DNA of 64,000 nucleotides from Scolecobasidium constrictum UM 578 (taxonomy: Eukaryota; Ascomycota; Dothideomycetes; Venturiales; Sympoventuriaceae). The notes under the pieces were generated by a model that saw only the letters and a list, made by a program, of their open reading frames with translations, searched no databases and was not told the DNA's origin. The position numbers were made by a program, and so were the translations under genes. The stretch covers positions 123,507 through 187,506 of the forward strand of contig AZYM01000228.1 in assembly GCA_000611715.1 (NCBI GenBank), written 5' to 3'. Of this stretch, positions 34,116 through 45,107 are shown piece after piece. Numbering within the stretch: position 1 is the first letter of the stretch; every line of letters begins with the position of its first letter.

Positions 34116-36129
34116 ATGATCAAAAATCCGCCATCAGCTTCTGAGCTGCGGCAGAAATATGGAGTGCAGGGCATCGTGACTGCGGAGCAAGATCTGGGGA
34201 TAGCTTCGTCCGGTCATTCAAGAGATGGTCAAGAGAAGCACGACGGAACCGCTGGTCTGCGTCGAGCACGTCGACCACTCTCACAGGCAGCTGTGGCGGA
34301 GGGTTTGATGGATTGGATCGTTGCAACTGCTTCGCTTTACTTCGTAGTTTTTGCAGCCCTCGTGTACACCAGTCGTGGCGAGTCCAAGGACTCTGAGTGG
34401 GGTCGAGCATTGCTGCAGATGTCGCAATATGTGTGTCCTGTCCGCTCGGAAGTCAAACAGCCGCTAATCAGTATTGCAGGGACCGACCATATTCCCAATC
34501 GTATTCAGCGCGATTGTTGCTCGCTTCCTACTCATACTCGCACATGCCAAACTAGAAAGCGGCGCCCGCGTCCTGACCATCGAACATCTCCTACACAGCC
34601 GGACAGTCTTCAGCACCTTCACCGCAAGTATCAACTTGAAATCGTTCCACATCATCACTCCTGCGTTGATATGCCTATGGGCCCTGTCACCGCTTGGTGG
34701 TCAAGCGAGCTTGCGTATCATCTCAACAGAGCCGCATACAACGAAGCTGCCCAACAACTTCACGTATTTGGCCTTCGCTTCGCCTTTCACGAATCAAGGC
34801 GTCGGCTCTACCTCGTCCAGCCTGGTGGTTCCAATCAATGCAGCTTTCACTTCGGCGTTGATTTCGTCCTCGGATAGCAAAGCCAGTCATCAGGACCCAT
34901 ACGGCAACATCAAGGTGCCAGTCTTTGATGCACTTTCAAAATCAGTGGGCTCCAATGCATCTGAATGGAGAGATGTCCCTGACAATGGCAAAGTAGTGTG
35001 GAGCTCTCTGACAGGCTTGCCAGTTCTTGGTCTCCCAGCAGCAGCAAACTCGAGCCTGACTCTGAACACGGGATACATGACGACCAGCTGCCGAACACGA
35101 CACGAGGCAACCGATCTTCTGTTCCGAGATATGAATGATTTCAACTTCACTGCTGGTGGTGGCTGGTCGGGCTCGAATTTTGCCATCAGCGGCCTGATCG
35201 TCACGTACTACGGTGCACCTGCAGCGAATTTTGTTTTCCGTGCTCTTGAATCTGGCAGTGGCAATTCGACCTTGACAACGGCCAATTGCGCGATATACAT
35301 GCATTATGTTGAGCAGGAAGTTCGTTGTCAAGGCCGAGTCTGTCGTTCTCTTCGGGCAAGGGCAGCACCCAATCCAGCTGGTCATGTGTCTCCGCTCTAC
35401 GAGAATTCGGTCGTGAAGGCCAACATGACAGAGTACTCTCCACTCAATGGCCTGGCTCAGAACGACGCGATGGTATTGCAGTTCTTCAAGAACTTTATCA
35501 ACTCCACAGATCCGAACGCCGGATGCGCCACCACGTCATGTCCATTGAGTGGTGTGGAGGGGTATCTGGTGGCTCCCGAGAATCCTTTCACAGTGCGAGG
35601 CAATGTTTCGATATGGGAACAGGGCGATGAGCTGGTCTCGCAAAGAATGACGCAGCTGATCAACACGTACTGGGTGAACAGTATCGCACCGTACTCTTTA
35701 ACTGGAAACTTTTCCCTGCCATCAACAACCTCGAATTTGGCCTTCGGCTACAACACAGACAGTTTCATGGGCACAACTGAAACCACTGAAATTGTCATTA
35801 GGTGTAACACCGAATGGATGGCGATCTTGCTCATTGCCTCGGCAGTAATGTTCGCTTGTGGCATCTACTCGACAGTAATGGGCATGAGACGACGAGGTCC
35901 TGAGATTCTGGATAGTTTCACTTCGCTGCTCAGAGACAATCCAAATGTCCACGATCCTGGCTATTCATCCATGGACGATGCTGCAGATCAGGCAAAGCGA
36001 CTTCGGAATACTATTGTGCGGCTTGGAGATGTTCGGCCGGATCATGAGGTCGGACACGTTGCCATCGCAGCGTCGGGAGCCAATGGCGTCTTAGTTGGAC
36101 CTCTTAGTCGAAAGAAGTTGTATGATTAG
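34116..36129 (+). CDS. Fungal four-helix membrane protein with large glycosylated ectodomain
   Basis: Exons 34116-34430 and 34480-36129 (49-base intron, donor GTGTGT, acceptor TGCAG) give 654 residues. Splicing joins LLQMSQY to GPTIFPIVFSAIVAR. Predicted membrane segments are DWIVATASLYFVVFAALVY (about 75), IFPIVFSAIVARFLLIL (about 110), FHIITPALICLWAL (about 160) and WMAILLIASAVMFACGIY (about 560). Between helices 3 and 4 lies a roughly 380-residue ectodomain with many N-glycosylation sequons and paired Cys (CQGRVC, CATTSC). The segment WALSPLGGQASLR after helix 3 is a hallmark of a widespread, uncharacterised fungal family. The tail is cytosolic. ATG 34116 is the first in frame, but an upstream exon is possible. 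Function unknown; a plasma-membrane receptor-like role is inferred only from topology. Confidence 0.8.
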
Positions 36130-37983
36130 CCAGACAAATATGATATCAAGGTTTGTCCCTCTGCTTCCATGTGATGATTGTACGTGTGGACCACCTCCGT
36201 CTATCGATAAGGTGCACTTTACCTTCTGCTAGACACGTGAACGCTCTCAAGCTATGACTTCCAAGCATCGAAGTCAGCGTCGCTCCAGTGAATCGCTTCA
36301 ATGTCTTCAGTAGACTAATTTGTTCTGCACGCTATGTCATGTCAATGCGCGTGAGGCTCAACGTATTCTTAGTCAGGGCCGCCGCTCGCCGTTGACCGGA
36401 GTAATTTGCGACAACATTCGAGATAACGAGGTTGTCCGGTGTTGAATCTCCGTTCGTCTCTAAGCCAAGTGAGATGAACCTCATCTTATCGGCACTTCCC
36501 ACGGACGTCGTTCCCGAACGACTGGTCCTGCATGATCAACAGCAAATCTATCGAAAATGTTCAGCACAGAATCTCGACTCTGGTCTTCGGAACTTGCCAG
36601 GAGCCCCTGAGTCGCAATCCTGCCCTACGAGGCAAGACCCCTGACGCAAATCAGATGGAGACGACCCGTTCGGGAGGGAGGGTCCGCGAGAGGAAAGAAA
36701 TCTCGCCAAAAGTGTTTCAGATGCTTGGTGTCGATGAGAACTGCACGTGTGGTATTGGCTGAGCTAACGAGTGAGTTGTGAAGCTTCATGCATGTGTTGA
36801 ACTCGATATGAGCTAGCTGCCAAGGTAAATTGCTGTTGCGGCTCATGAATATGGCCTGATGAACGACGTGTTGATCGCCCGCTGTCATGGGCCGTAAACT
36901 TTGGTGCCCGCAAATTCTTCTGACCGGTCAACCTCTTCTCGAAGCGCACGTGTCCTCGTAATCAATCGATTTTGCCTGGAGAGCTGTCCGTTATCCACGG
37001 AGAAGCAATAGATGTCAATTTCAAGGCACATTCGCAGAGAACCCTGGTTCGGAGACGCCGCCGCCTGATTCATTGTTTCGTGCGACAATCTACAGGAACT
37101 CATGCAGCGGTGATCAGAAACAGCTGTAGTTCGCCGTGGAGACAGGCCCGCTGGTAGCACACGCGGTGCAGCGCGCGTGGGTCTTCGGCAAGCTACCAGG
37201 TCTTCGGGGACATGCTCGGAGGTTGTTGTTGCACACGCCTGACGATTCATCAAGTTGAGCATGCTTTGCGCAAAACTTTTGTGTAATAGATTCGTTTGGT
37301 TTAAAAAAAGAAAGATGGTCCAAACGAATAGACTCGTCAGATAGCGATGCTGAGGATTGTTACAAGCGGCCCGATTGTTGTTCAACCGTTTCTTCGGACT
37401 AAATTCCTGTCGGGCTATGGTGTACGCTACAATAGTGCAAAGCGCCGGGCAAGAATCATCGCGTGTTGGAGTTGTGGGGATCATGGAGAAGATGACAGCA
37501 TAGTAGATCGCTACCGGCAAAGCGGATGCAAACATCAAGATCACAGTGGCCACACAATAGTGCAATGATCTAGAAGCAGAGGAGCGGACTCCAACGAATG
37601 GCTGTGAATGACTATTATTCTCTCATTCGATCTACGATGCGCTTGCATCGAGTAGTAAGGACTGTCTCAACAATGATCCAGCTCCACAATATGTATCCTA
37701 CAGGTTCATAATAACTTTTCCAACTGCCTTCGCAAGATCGAGAGCTGGATCTATCCAAATGCGCAAAGTGTCCCAAGATGTGTAATGAACTCCATCGCTA
37801 GTGTAAATGTCCCTAGGTTGCAATGCTCAGAGCGCCGTCTTGAACAAGCAGGTATATGTCCGAAGCGTCCATGCGAGCCATTTCCCTGGCCATGGACTCC
37901 CAAAAATTTCCGTCATGAGGTCGTCAGGTGATGGCACTGCTCCGTGAGCAGTGTACATGCAAACAAAAAGAAAATAGTGATTA
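36130..37983. other. Long intergenic region, convergent flanks
   Basis: About 1.85 kb between convergent genes. A minus-strand frame of 226 codons (36885-37565) with a hydrophobic start begins at a TTG and lacks family motifs; it is not called. Confidence 0.5.
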
Positions 37984-40900
37984 TTACATCCATGCACACA
38001 GTGCGCCAAAGAATGAAAGTAGCGTCGCGATAATCGCGAGGCTGTGATCGATAGGTGATGATGAAGAGGCAGCGCCTCGCGAGGTCGTTGATGTTTGAGC
38101 GACTGGGCTGCTCGAAGGGCCGGTCGGTCTGCGAAGTGTAGCGGACGAGGTCGTCACCGCACTGACAGCGTTCGGAGTCTTCGTCGCAGGGAACAACTTC
38201 GTAGTCTTGCCATCCACAACCAGAGCAGTTGCGCCAGCAGCAAGGCAGACTTGTTTGGTGCCGACTTTGATGCATCCACCAGCGGTGAGGATTTGACCAT
38301 TGATGTTGTAGGTTGTCCCAGCATTGGCTGTATATGTCTTGCCATCAATTGTGAGTAGTGGTGGGGCGGTCGTGATAGGATTAAGCAACGTTGTCAAACC
38401 GTCGACCACCAAGGTGACACCATTAGGTGAGAGCGAGATGGTGTGCCCGTTCGCGGTGATGAGGCCACCAGGCGTGAGGGTCTGCCCGCCGATCACGAAT
38501 CCTGCGCTGCCGATTGTTGCAGCGTAAGTCGTGCCACCCAACACCAAAGCAGAGACTGCTCCTTGTTGCAATTGCGTCGTCACTCCATTGAGAACAACAA
38601 ATGCTCCGTTCGCACCAAAAGCGACAGTGGTTCCTGCAATCACACTTGTTTGGCCAGGACGAATCGTGGTGCCTTGGATTACGAAAAAGCCTTGCTGCTG
38701 GGTGAAGACAGTGCCTCCAACATTGACAGTCGGTGGGACGAAAATCGCCGACAGCGGCACAGTCGAGACGCCATTAACAATCGCAAAAGCGCCAGAAAGC
38801 GAGACCGTGTTTCCGCCAACGACAATTTGGCCGCCCTGAGTGAGAGTCTGGCCCCCAATGATGAACGACTGACCACCGCCCTGCGCTTGGAATGTTGTGC
38901 CGTCAATGGAAATTGCTGGCGTTGCGAAGGCAGGCGGTGCCGTAATTGCGACTCCATTCACTGTCAATTGTCGTCCGTCTTGTCCGAGAGATATCGTGTT
39001 CGAGCCCACGGTGATTGGAGTGCCACCTGCGACAAGCGACTGGCCAGAGATGACGAAGGCTCCTTGAGGATTTGCGACAATGGTCTGGCCTTGGAAGTTG
39101 ATGGACGGCGCGGGCGTAACAGCGGGCGCAGCTGGAGCAAGCTGGCTCGTTTGGCCATTGATCACGATTGCGCCAGCATTTGGGGCCAGGCTGACCGTAT
39201 TCGAGCCGACAGTTGCAACACCGCCGGGAGTGAGTGTCTGGCCTGGCGCGAGGAGGAATTCTGTTGCCTGGTTGCCGACAAAGGTCTGCCCGCCGACCGT
39301 AATAACAGGCACACCACCACCAGATCCAGCATTCGAGCCGCCGCCTGCATTTGAGCCTGCATTTGCGACACCTGCATTTCCAGAGCCACCATTTGCAGCA
39401 GGCGCAGGATTCGCGAATCCAATACCGTTCACCGAGCCGACTCCTGAACCTTGATTGTTTGCCGGAGCAGGATTGTTACTGCCACTGTTGCCGCCTGTAC
39501 TTCCTCCCGTATTTCCTCCCGTGTTGCCTCCAGTGTTTGCGCCACCTCCATTGTTCTGCCCTCCATTGTTTTGTGCTCCACCACCGCCCAGAGCGCTGAT
39601 GATGGCCGAAGCAATGGCGCCGGGAGGCGGCGATGGATTGTTGTTATCGGGCGCTGGTGTATTGCCGCCTCCCCCACCAACGACACTCGCCACAATCTGG
39701 CTATTGCCAACAGGAATGGTGACTGAAGCTGGGTTGCCTGTCACCGTAACGAGGAAAGTGACATCGCTGCTCTCGATATGCCCCACAGCCGGGACAACAC
39801 TAACGCCTGGCTGCTTGGTAGGCTCGAGGTTCTGCTTCAATGTGTCGGTAGGCGTGTCAAGCGCACCAGCATCTGAAACCTCGTGGTGAACAAGGAATAC
39901 ATTGAAACCACGCTGGATGGTGATTTCAACAACAACGACCATAGTTGGAGCTGCGGTCCATGTGCCGAGTGTGCAAGAAGCTTGAGGGATATAGTCGAGG
40001 AAGCCTTTGTCGACTGGACCAGTGGCGACAGCAGCATCGCCAAAAGTCATGTCCCATGGGAGCGTGTAGGCATAAGGTTCCTCGAGGGTGTAAGTCGAAG
40101 TAGCCTTCTGGCACATTACGGCGCCGTTTTTGTCAGTCATTTCCTGATCGTACTCGACTTCGTATGCAGTGTACCAAGCGATATTATCGACCTGTGTCGC
40201 GCTGACAGCGGCTGGTACAGCGGGATCTACCACTATAGATGGCTGGTCGGGGTACACATTCAGTGAATTGAATTCCTCGTCATCGAATGTGGTCGTCGGC
40301 AGAGGCTTGATGGCGCTGATCGTCGTGATTGATGTTGACGCTGCCAGAGGTGGAGGTAATGTCGTGAAGATGTAATCCTCGACCATCGTGCTTGCAACAG
40401 GATCCATGTACTCTGTGTACATAAACGTCTCTTGCGATAGCTGCTCATTGATGTCTGTCCATGTAGACAACGGCACAGCAGAGAACATCGAGGTGCCATT
40501 GAGTTTGATGGTCGAGATGGATGCGAGATTCTGGAAGACATTCGCTGGGAACCACCAATCCACGTTCGCCTGAGCGTTCACAGTACAGGCGCCACATGAT
40601 GATTCGTTCTTCTTGATGCCAGTATCATTGAAGCCTTGGCCATCACTGACATTCATCTTCGGGAAGGGATCTGAAAATGGTGGTGGAGTGATGGTCGATT
40701 CGTCAGACGAGGTCGTAACAGTCCCGTTCCAGACACCCGGTTCTGTAGTACCAGCATCTTGCGAGCCTGCTGTTGGAAACAATATACCAAGCGACGAATT
40801 CGATGGCTCATCCTCAGGCGCAGGCTTGACTTCTGGCGTATCAGGCTTGGTATCTTGTTGCCCTGAGGAAGTGTTGGTCACGACTGGATTATTCTTCGGC

Positions 40901-41403
40901 AGATCGGGTCGTGGAAGAGGATCTGCTTGAGGCTCTGGCTCTGCCGGCGAACTCGGCTTTGCAGGCACCGGTATGGGGACTACGGTTGGCCCATCTCTGC
41001 CTGCGGTGTCGAGTGGTATCGGTATGGGTATTGGTATCGGTCGTCCACCAGTCCCCGAGGGTATTACTATTGGTTTATCTGATTCCTTGGGCGCATCGAA
41101 GAATGGTGGCGACGACGAAGGCACCACCGACGGTTGGTCTGGGATCTTAGCTGGATCTGATGATACTACATCTGGCGCGAGCTTCGCTGGTAGAGACTGT
41201 GTAGAGTTGGACACTGTGAAGGAGCGAGTTAGCCTTGTCCATCGTCCCTTCCAATCGCAGAGGTTGATATATCCGCACATACCAGGACCATCTCTCTTCC
41301 TCCAATTCCCACGCCGCTGCCATTGTAACGACCGACTAGGCTCTGCGGCTTCCGACTGTGCTACCAGGACTCCCGATATGAAAAGAGCGAACGACAGACG
41401 CAT
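37984..41403 (-). CDS. GPI-anchored repeat adhesin-like wall protein
   Basis: A single exon of 1139 residues from ATG 41403. There is a signal peptide (MRLSFALFISGVLVAQSEA), then a basic WQRRGNWRKRDGP stretch that may be a Kex2 site, a Pro-rich region with an alternating Pro-Ile run (about 122-132) and Asn/Ser sequons. A central globular region (about 270-560) has SSCGACTVNAQANVDWWFPANVF. A Gly/Asn low-complexity hinge (about 590-640) is followed by six degenerate repeats of about 60 residues (roughly 700-1075) built on ITVGGQTF, LTPGG, VGSNTVSLAPNG and IVINGxTT. A Thr/Ser stalk and hydrophobic tail (LAIIATLLSFFGALCAWM) fit GPI attachment. The repeats look like stacked beta structure as in fungal adhesins. 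It is divergent from the protease-like gene at 42877. Repeat number may vary between strains. Confidence 0.85.
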   Translation of the reverse strand: MRLSFALFISGVLVAQSEAAEPSRSLQWQRRGNWRKRDGPGMCGYINLCDWKGRWTRLTRSFTVSNSTQSLPAKLAPDVVSSDPAKIPDQPSVVPSSSPPFFDAPKESDKPIVIPSGTGGRPIPIPIPIPLDTAGRDGPTVVPIPVPAKPSSPAEPEPQADPLPRPDLPKNNPVVTNTSSGQQDTKPDTPEVKPAPEDEPSNSSLGILFPTAGSQDAGTTEPGVWNGTVTTSSDESTITPPPFSDPFPKMNVSDGQGFNDTGIKKNESSCGACTVNAQANVDWWFPANVFQNLASISTIKLNGTSMFSAVPLSTWTDINEQLSQETFMYTEYMDPVASTMVEDYIFTTLPPPLAASTSITTISAIKPLPTTTFDDEEFNSLNVYPDQPSIVVDPAVPAAVSATQVDNIAWYTAYEVEYDQEMTDKNGAVMCQKATSTYTLEEPYAYTLPWDMTFGDAAVATGPVDKGFLDYIPQASCTLGTWTAAPTMVVVVEITIQRGFNVFLVHHEVSDAGALDTPTDTLKQNLEPTKQPGVSVVPAVGHIESSDVTFLVTVTGNPASVTIPVGNSQIVASVVGGGGGNTPAPDNNNPSPPPGAIASAIISALGGGGAQNNGGQNNGGGANTGGNTGGNTGGSTGGNSGSNNPAPANNQGSGVGSVNGIGFANPAPAANGGSGNAGVANAGSNAGGGSNAGSGGGVPVITVGGQTFVGNQATEFLLAPGQTLTPGGVATVGSNTVSLAPNAGAIVINGQTSQLAPAAPAVTPAPSINFQGQTIVANPQGAFVISGQSLVAGGTPITVGSNTISLGQDGRQLTVNGVAITAPPAFATPAISIDGTTFQAQGGGQSFIIGGQTLTQGGQIVVGGNTVSLSGAFAIVNGVSTVPLSAIFVPPTVNVGGTVFTQQQGFFVIQGTTIRPGQTSVIAGTTVAFGANGAFVVLNGVTTQLQQGAVSALVLGGTTYAATIGSAGFVIGGQTLTPGGLITANGHTISLSPNGVTLVVDGLTTLLNPITTAPPLLTIDGKTYTANAGTTYNINGQILTAGGCIKVGTKQVCLAAGATALVVDGKTTKLFPATKTPNAVSAVTTSSATLRRPTGPSSSPVAQTSTTSRGAASSSSPIDHSLAIIATLLSFFGALCAWM
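38164..39311 (-). repeat. Six degenerate coding repeats of about 180-200 bases
   Basis: These encode the tandem beta-type units of the adhesin. Each unit runs from a VGG/GGT-type strand through an LTxGG turn and a VGSNTVSL strand to an IVNGxTT strand. Boundaries are approximate; sequence identity between units is moderate, so the array is old. Confidence 0.7.
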
Positions 41404-42876
41404 TATGGAGAGGTAATGCCCTGCTATAACGAGTGCGCAGAGGTCATTGAGAAGCAGGCTCCGAAGCGGGTGAGGAAACGCAACGAGTTATGACTGAAGC
41501 CGGCGCAGATTTGACGGCGATGTTCCCAGATTGCACAGCATGAGGAATCAAGTTACACCGGACAGCTCGAAAGGCACAGAAGATGGTGAACAGAGACGAT
41601 CATTCGCAAGTTAATCTTATTCAGCGAGGGCTTGCCCAGTCAGGAAGCGGCGTTGGAGATCTGGCAGTCTCCTGCCACCCGGGGCAATAATCCTGGTCAT
41701 TGGACAACTCCCGGGATTGAAACGCGTTAGCAGCAACCCTTGCAATATCATGTTAGGGCGAATCGTGCAAGACTCCACAGCTCCACCAAGCCATCAATTG
41801 GCTCCCGTTGAAAACGCAATGACAGCCAACAACGCGAATGTGTCCAAACGTTTGGCCTCAACATTCCTGGACAATGTGCTGTGGTTTGCAGAATCACGCG
41901 GGAAACAGCGCAAAAACAAATCGGACGTTCGGTGCTTGAAACACATGCTGGCCAGCCTAGATTCTCGACCGGAGAGGTCGATCTTTCTCATTTCTGGTCG
42001 ACCATCATTCCCCGAGCCTGACCAGAAAGTCAATCTCCAATATTATTCAGGCCCACGAGCTGAACTGCACGAGAACACAAGCACACGCCGGCGCACCGTT
42101 CTCTCGCTATCGGTATGCTGCATCAGTAGTCATCCCAAGCTTGCGACTGCGAAGTTTGGTCAAGCATATTAAGAATCTATCATCGCCGTGTCAGCATTTC
42201 CCAGAAATGCGATAAGGTCGATAGTGCGCATGTATTGTCGGCCCTACTCCGACCTCTCTTTGATTCTCCGTCGGCGATGGCGGATGGCGCCACCAAGTCA
42301 GCAACCCATCTGATCTGGTGGACCACCACGACCAAGCTTCAATCTGGGCTTGAATCGTGGCACCGCGCCCACGACGCCTCGTCAGAATCAATTTTTACGC
42401 GTGTGCGCGTGGGCAATGCCGCGATATCGAAAGATAACAAACAGGGACTGCCATGCCTGCATCGGATTCGAGCTGTAACACGCATTCGCCTACGAGCGTA
42501 AGGGGGAGGTGCAAGACCAGGTTCATACAATTGGGCTTGTCTAGCCTTCCCGACGAATACGAACTCATGCATCGCAAAGTTGTGAGAGCTCGCTATTGCC
42601 ATTATGGTCTAGTGCATTTCCTCGGCTTGACTGGCACCCGTTCACACTGAAGTTGGCTTGCTCGCCGAGCTCATCGTTGCCCATCAAGCCCGCACGCCTC
42701 TCCCTCTAGCCCATCCACCACCGTTGTCGCGGGTCGTCCGTCCTTTCGTTCCTGTGATCAACCTCGCTCTGCTTGATTCTTTCCTTGCCTCTGCTCAACC
42801 ATGAGATAATACATCTACATGACCTACACTCGTTCATAGCGTTGCACTCGGCCTCTAGGCCACGCGATTCGCGATC
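41404..42876. other. Divergent intergenic region between two surface-protein genes
   Basis: About 1.5 kb that must hold the promoters of the adhesin (minus) and the protease-like gene (plus). A plus-strand frame of 151 codons at 41717-42172 starts with TTG and has no motif. No RNA gene or repeat seen. Confidence 0.5.
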
Positions 42877-45107
42877 ATGGTCCGAATCCTGGGGTCACTT
42901 CCTTTGGCATCCGCCTTTGGAGCCGCTTTGTCGCTGCTCTCGCTCGCGCAGACATCATCTTGTCTTCCTAATGACTTGCGACCGCGGCAAGATTCAGCAC
43001 CGCCGCCATCGCCCATATCGTTCGCGCCGGCACAGAATTGGGAGGGAATCGATGGAACATGGAACACCTTCGTTTTGCAAGTCGGAGAACCGGCCCAGAC
43101 CGTACGGGTCATGATCTCGACAGCAAGCCAGCAGCAATGGGTCATTGACCCACGCGGCTGCTCTGCAAGCGATACCGTGTGCGCTGAATCAAGAGGAGAC
43201 ACATTCAGTTATAACTCGTCGTCAACATGGGACATGATTGGTCTATACAAACTCTGGATTGAAGAGAACTTGGGCAGATTCGGCAACGCAAACTACGGCT
43301 ACGACACTGTGTCGCTGGGCTACCAAGGCGAAGGCGGACCAACGCTCAAGAATCAGACTGTCGGCTCGCTCGCAACCAACGAGTTCTACTTTGGCCACTT
43401 TGGCATCAATCCCAAACCGACAAACTTCACCAACTTCACGCACGCGTCGCCGAGTTACCTCACCGAGCTGAAAGACCAAGGATACATTCCGAGTGTGTCC
43501 TGGGGTTACACGGCAGGAGTACCGTACCGTAGGTTCCCACCCTCGCACAAGAATATAGCATTTCGCTTCCCAGAATGCGGTGACTGATTCTATGAATAGG
43601 TTTCGCCAAAGTGCTTGCCAGTCTGACGCTCGGCGGGTACGACAGCGAACGTTTCGTCCCGAATGATGTCCGCTTCCCATTCGCGCCGGATAACGAGCGC
43701 GACATTCTGGTCTCCATTACAGGAATCAATGCCGTGGACTCTTCAGGATCACAGACAGCTCTTCTGCCGAACTCGATATACTCGTATATTGACTCCACAA
43801 TTGCGGAGATCTGGTTGCCGCTGGAAGCATGCGAGCAATTCGAGCAAGCTTTTGGTCTGACATACGATGAAACGAGCAACCTGTATCTGTTGTCGCAGGC
43901 GCAACACAATGCGCTCATTGTGCAGAACCCCGAGATCACCATCACGGTTGCGCCGTACACAGAAGCGACTGGATCCACAGGTAGCGTAGACATTACTCTG
44001 CCGTATGCGGCCTTCGACCAGACCGCGTCCCCGCCGTACCAGGGCCTTTCGAATTCGTCGCGCTACTTTCCCTTACGTCGTGCCGCCAACTCGACGCAGT
44101 ACACACTCGGCCGAACGTTTTTGCAGGAAGCGTACCTCACTGTCGACTGGGAGCGCCAGAACTTCTCGGTCGCGGCGTGCAATTGGGCCAATGGCTCACC
44201 TGCGCAGCAGAACATCGTGCCCATCACCTCATTCAACAATACAAAGGGTCTGGATGGCGCAGCTGGCGCCGGCAGCGCTCACAAGGTCTCGCCCTTGAGC
44301 ACTGGTGCCATTGCCGGCATTGCCGTTGGTGGCATCGTCATCATCTTACTCGCTATCTTCGGTACGCTGTTCTACCTCAAACGCAAGTCACGACAACACC
44401 GCAGTGATGCCGAGAAGTACCCACCCAAATCCACCGGCTCAGCAGACTCCGCCTCCATCGACGAAGATGCGACCGGAGGTGCTGCTGCTCTGGCTGGGCC
44501 CAATGTCTTCCCAAAGGCGGAGCTCGACGCGTCAGAGCCAAAGAGAGCCGAGGCGGGCGACTACTACAAGCCTGCACTGGGAGTCTCGAGCATCAACTCC
44601 AGCTCAGCGGCACTCGTTGAAAGTGACAGCAAGGAGCGAGAGGTCTTCGAAATGCCGGGCGATATGCCACAAAGGCAAGAAGCTGATGGCCGCCTGTTCA
44701 CCGAGAAGGAGGTCATACGCCACCGTGAGGAGCGCATTAATGGTATCGATCCTGGTGTCTCTCCTGTCTCACCGAATGGCTCAGACGATCGGTCGCCTAC
44801 TTCGACACTGGCGACTGGCACGTTGCCGAGCAGCATCAGCAGTCGCCCTCTCACATCGCATGGTAATGGGAATGGGAATGGTCGGACAATGGTCACGCCG
44901 GGCGAGATTATGGAGCTCGGTCCTTTCGAGAACGGGACGGTGCCGCTGGTCAGTCCGCTTGATGGGAGTGACGGGTCGAGGACTATGATGTTTGGGAACT
45001 TGACGTTGACGCCGACGAGTCCTTTGGGCGGGCATCTGACAAGCAGCAGCAATTCGAGCGGGCCGACGGACACGGAGAGGAAGAGGTTTTCATATGAGGA
45101 CCCGTGA
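42877..45107 (+). CDS. Membrane-anchored aspartic-protease-fold protein with a degraded active site
   Basis: Exons 42877-43528 and 43600-45107 (71-base intron, donor GTAGGT) give 719 residues. A signal peptide covers about the first 29. The lumenal part (about 50-440) follows the pepsin fold: TWNTFVLQVGEPAQTVRVMIST, then FYFGHFGI, VLASLTLGGYD, ALLPNSIYSYIDSTIAEIW and YTLGRTFLQEAYLTVDWERQNFSVA. The first catalytic motif (Asp-Thr-Gly) is replaced by Ser-Thr-Ala-Ser at 81-84, and the second reads Asp-Ser-Thr at 282-284, so proteolysis is unlikely. A single helix (about 453-477) is followed by a 240-residue cytosolic tail rich in Ser, Pro and acidic residues. The layout suggests a surface binding or sensing protein. 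The second-motif Asp remains, so this is inference. Confidence 0.85.

Noticed and set aside
36885..37565. Minus-strand frame of 226 codons with hydrophobic start
   Set aside because: It begins at TTG. The hydrophobic part does not lead into a recognisable protein, and no splice partner was found. Kept only as a weak possibility.
41717..42172. Plus-strand frame of 151 codons
   Set aside because: TTG start, no motif, and it lies in a divergent promoter region.
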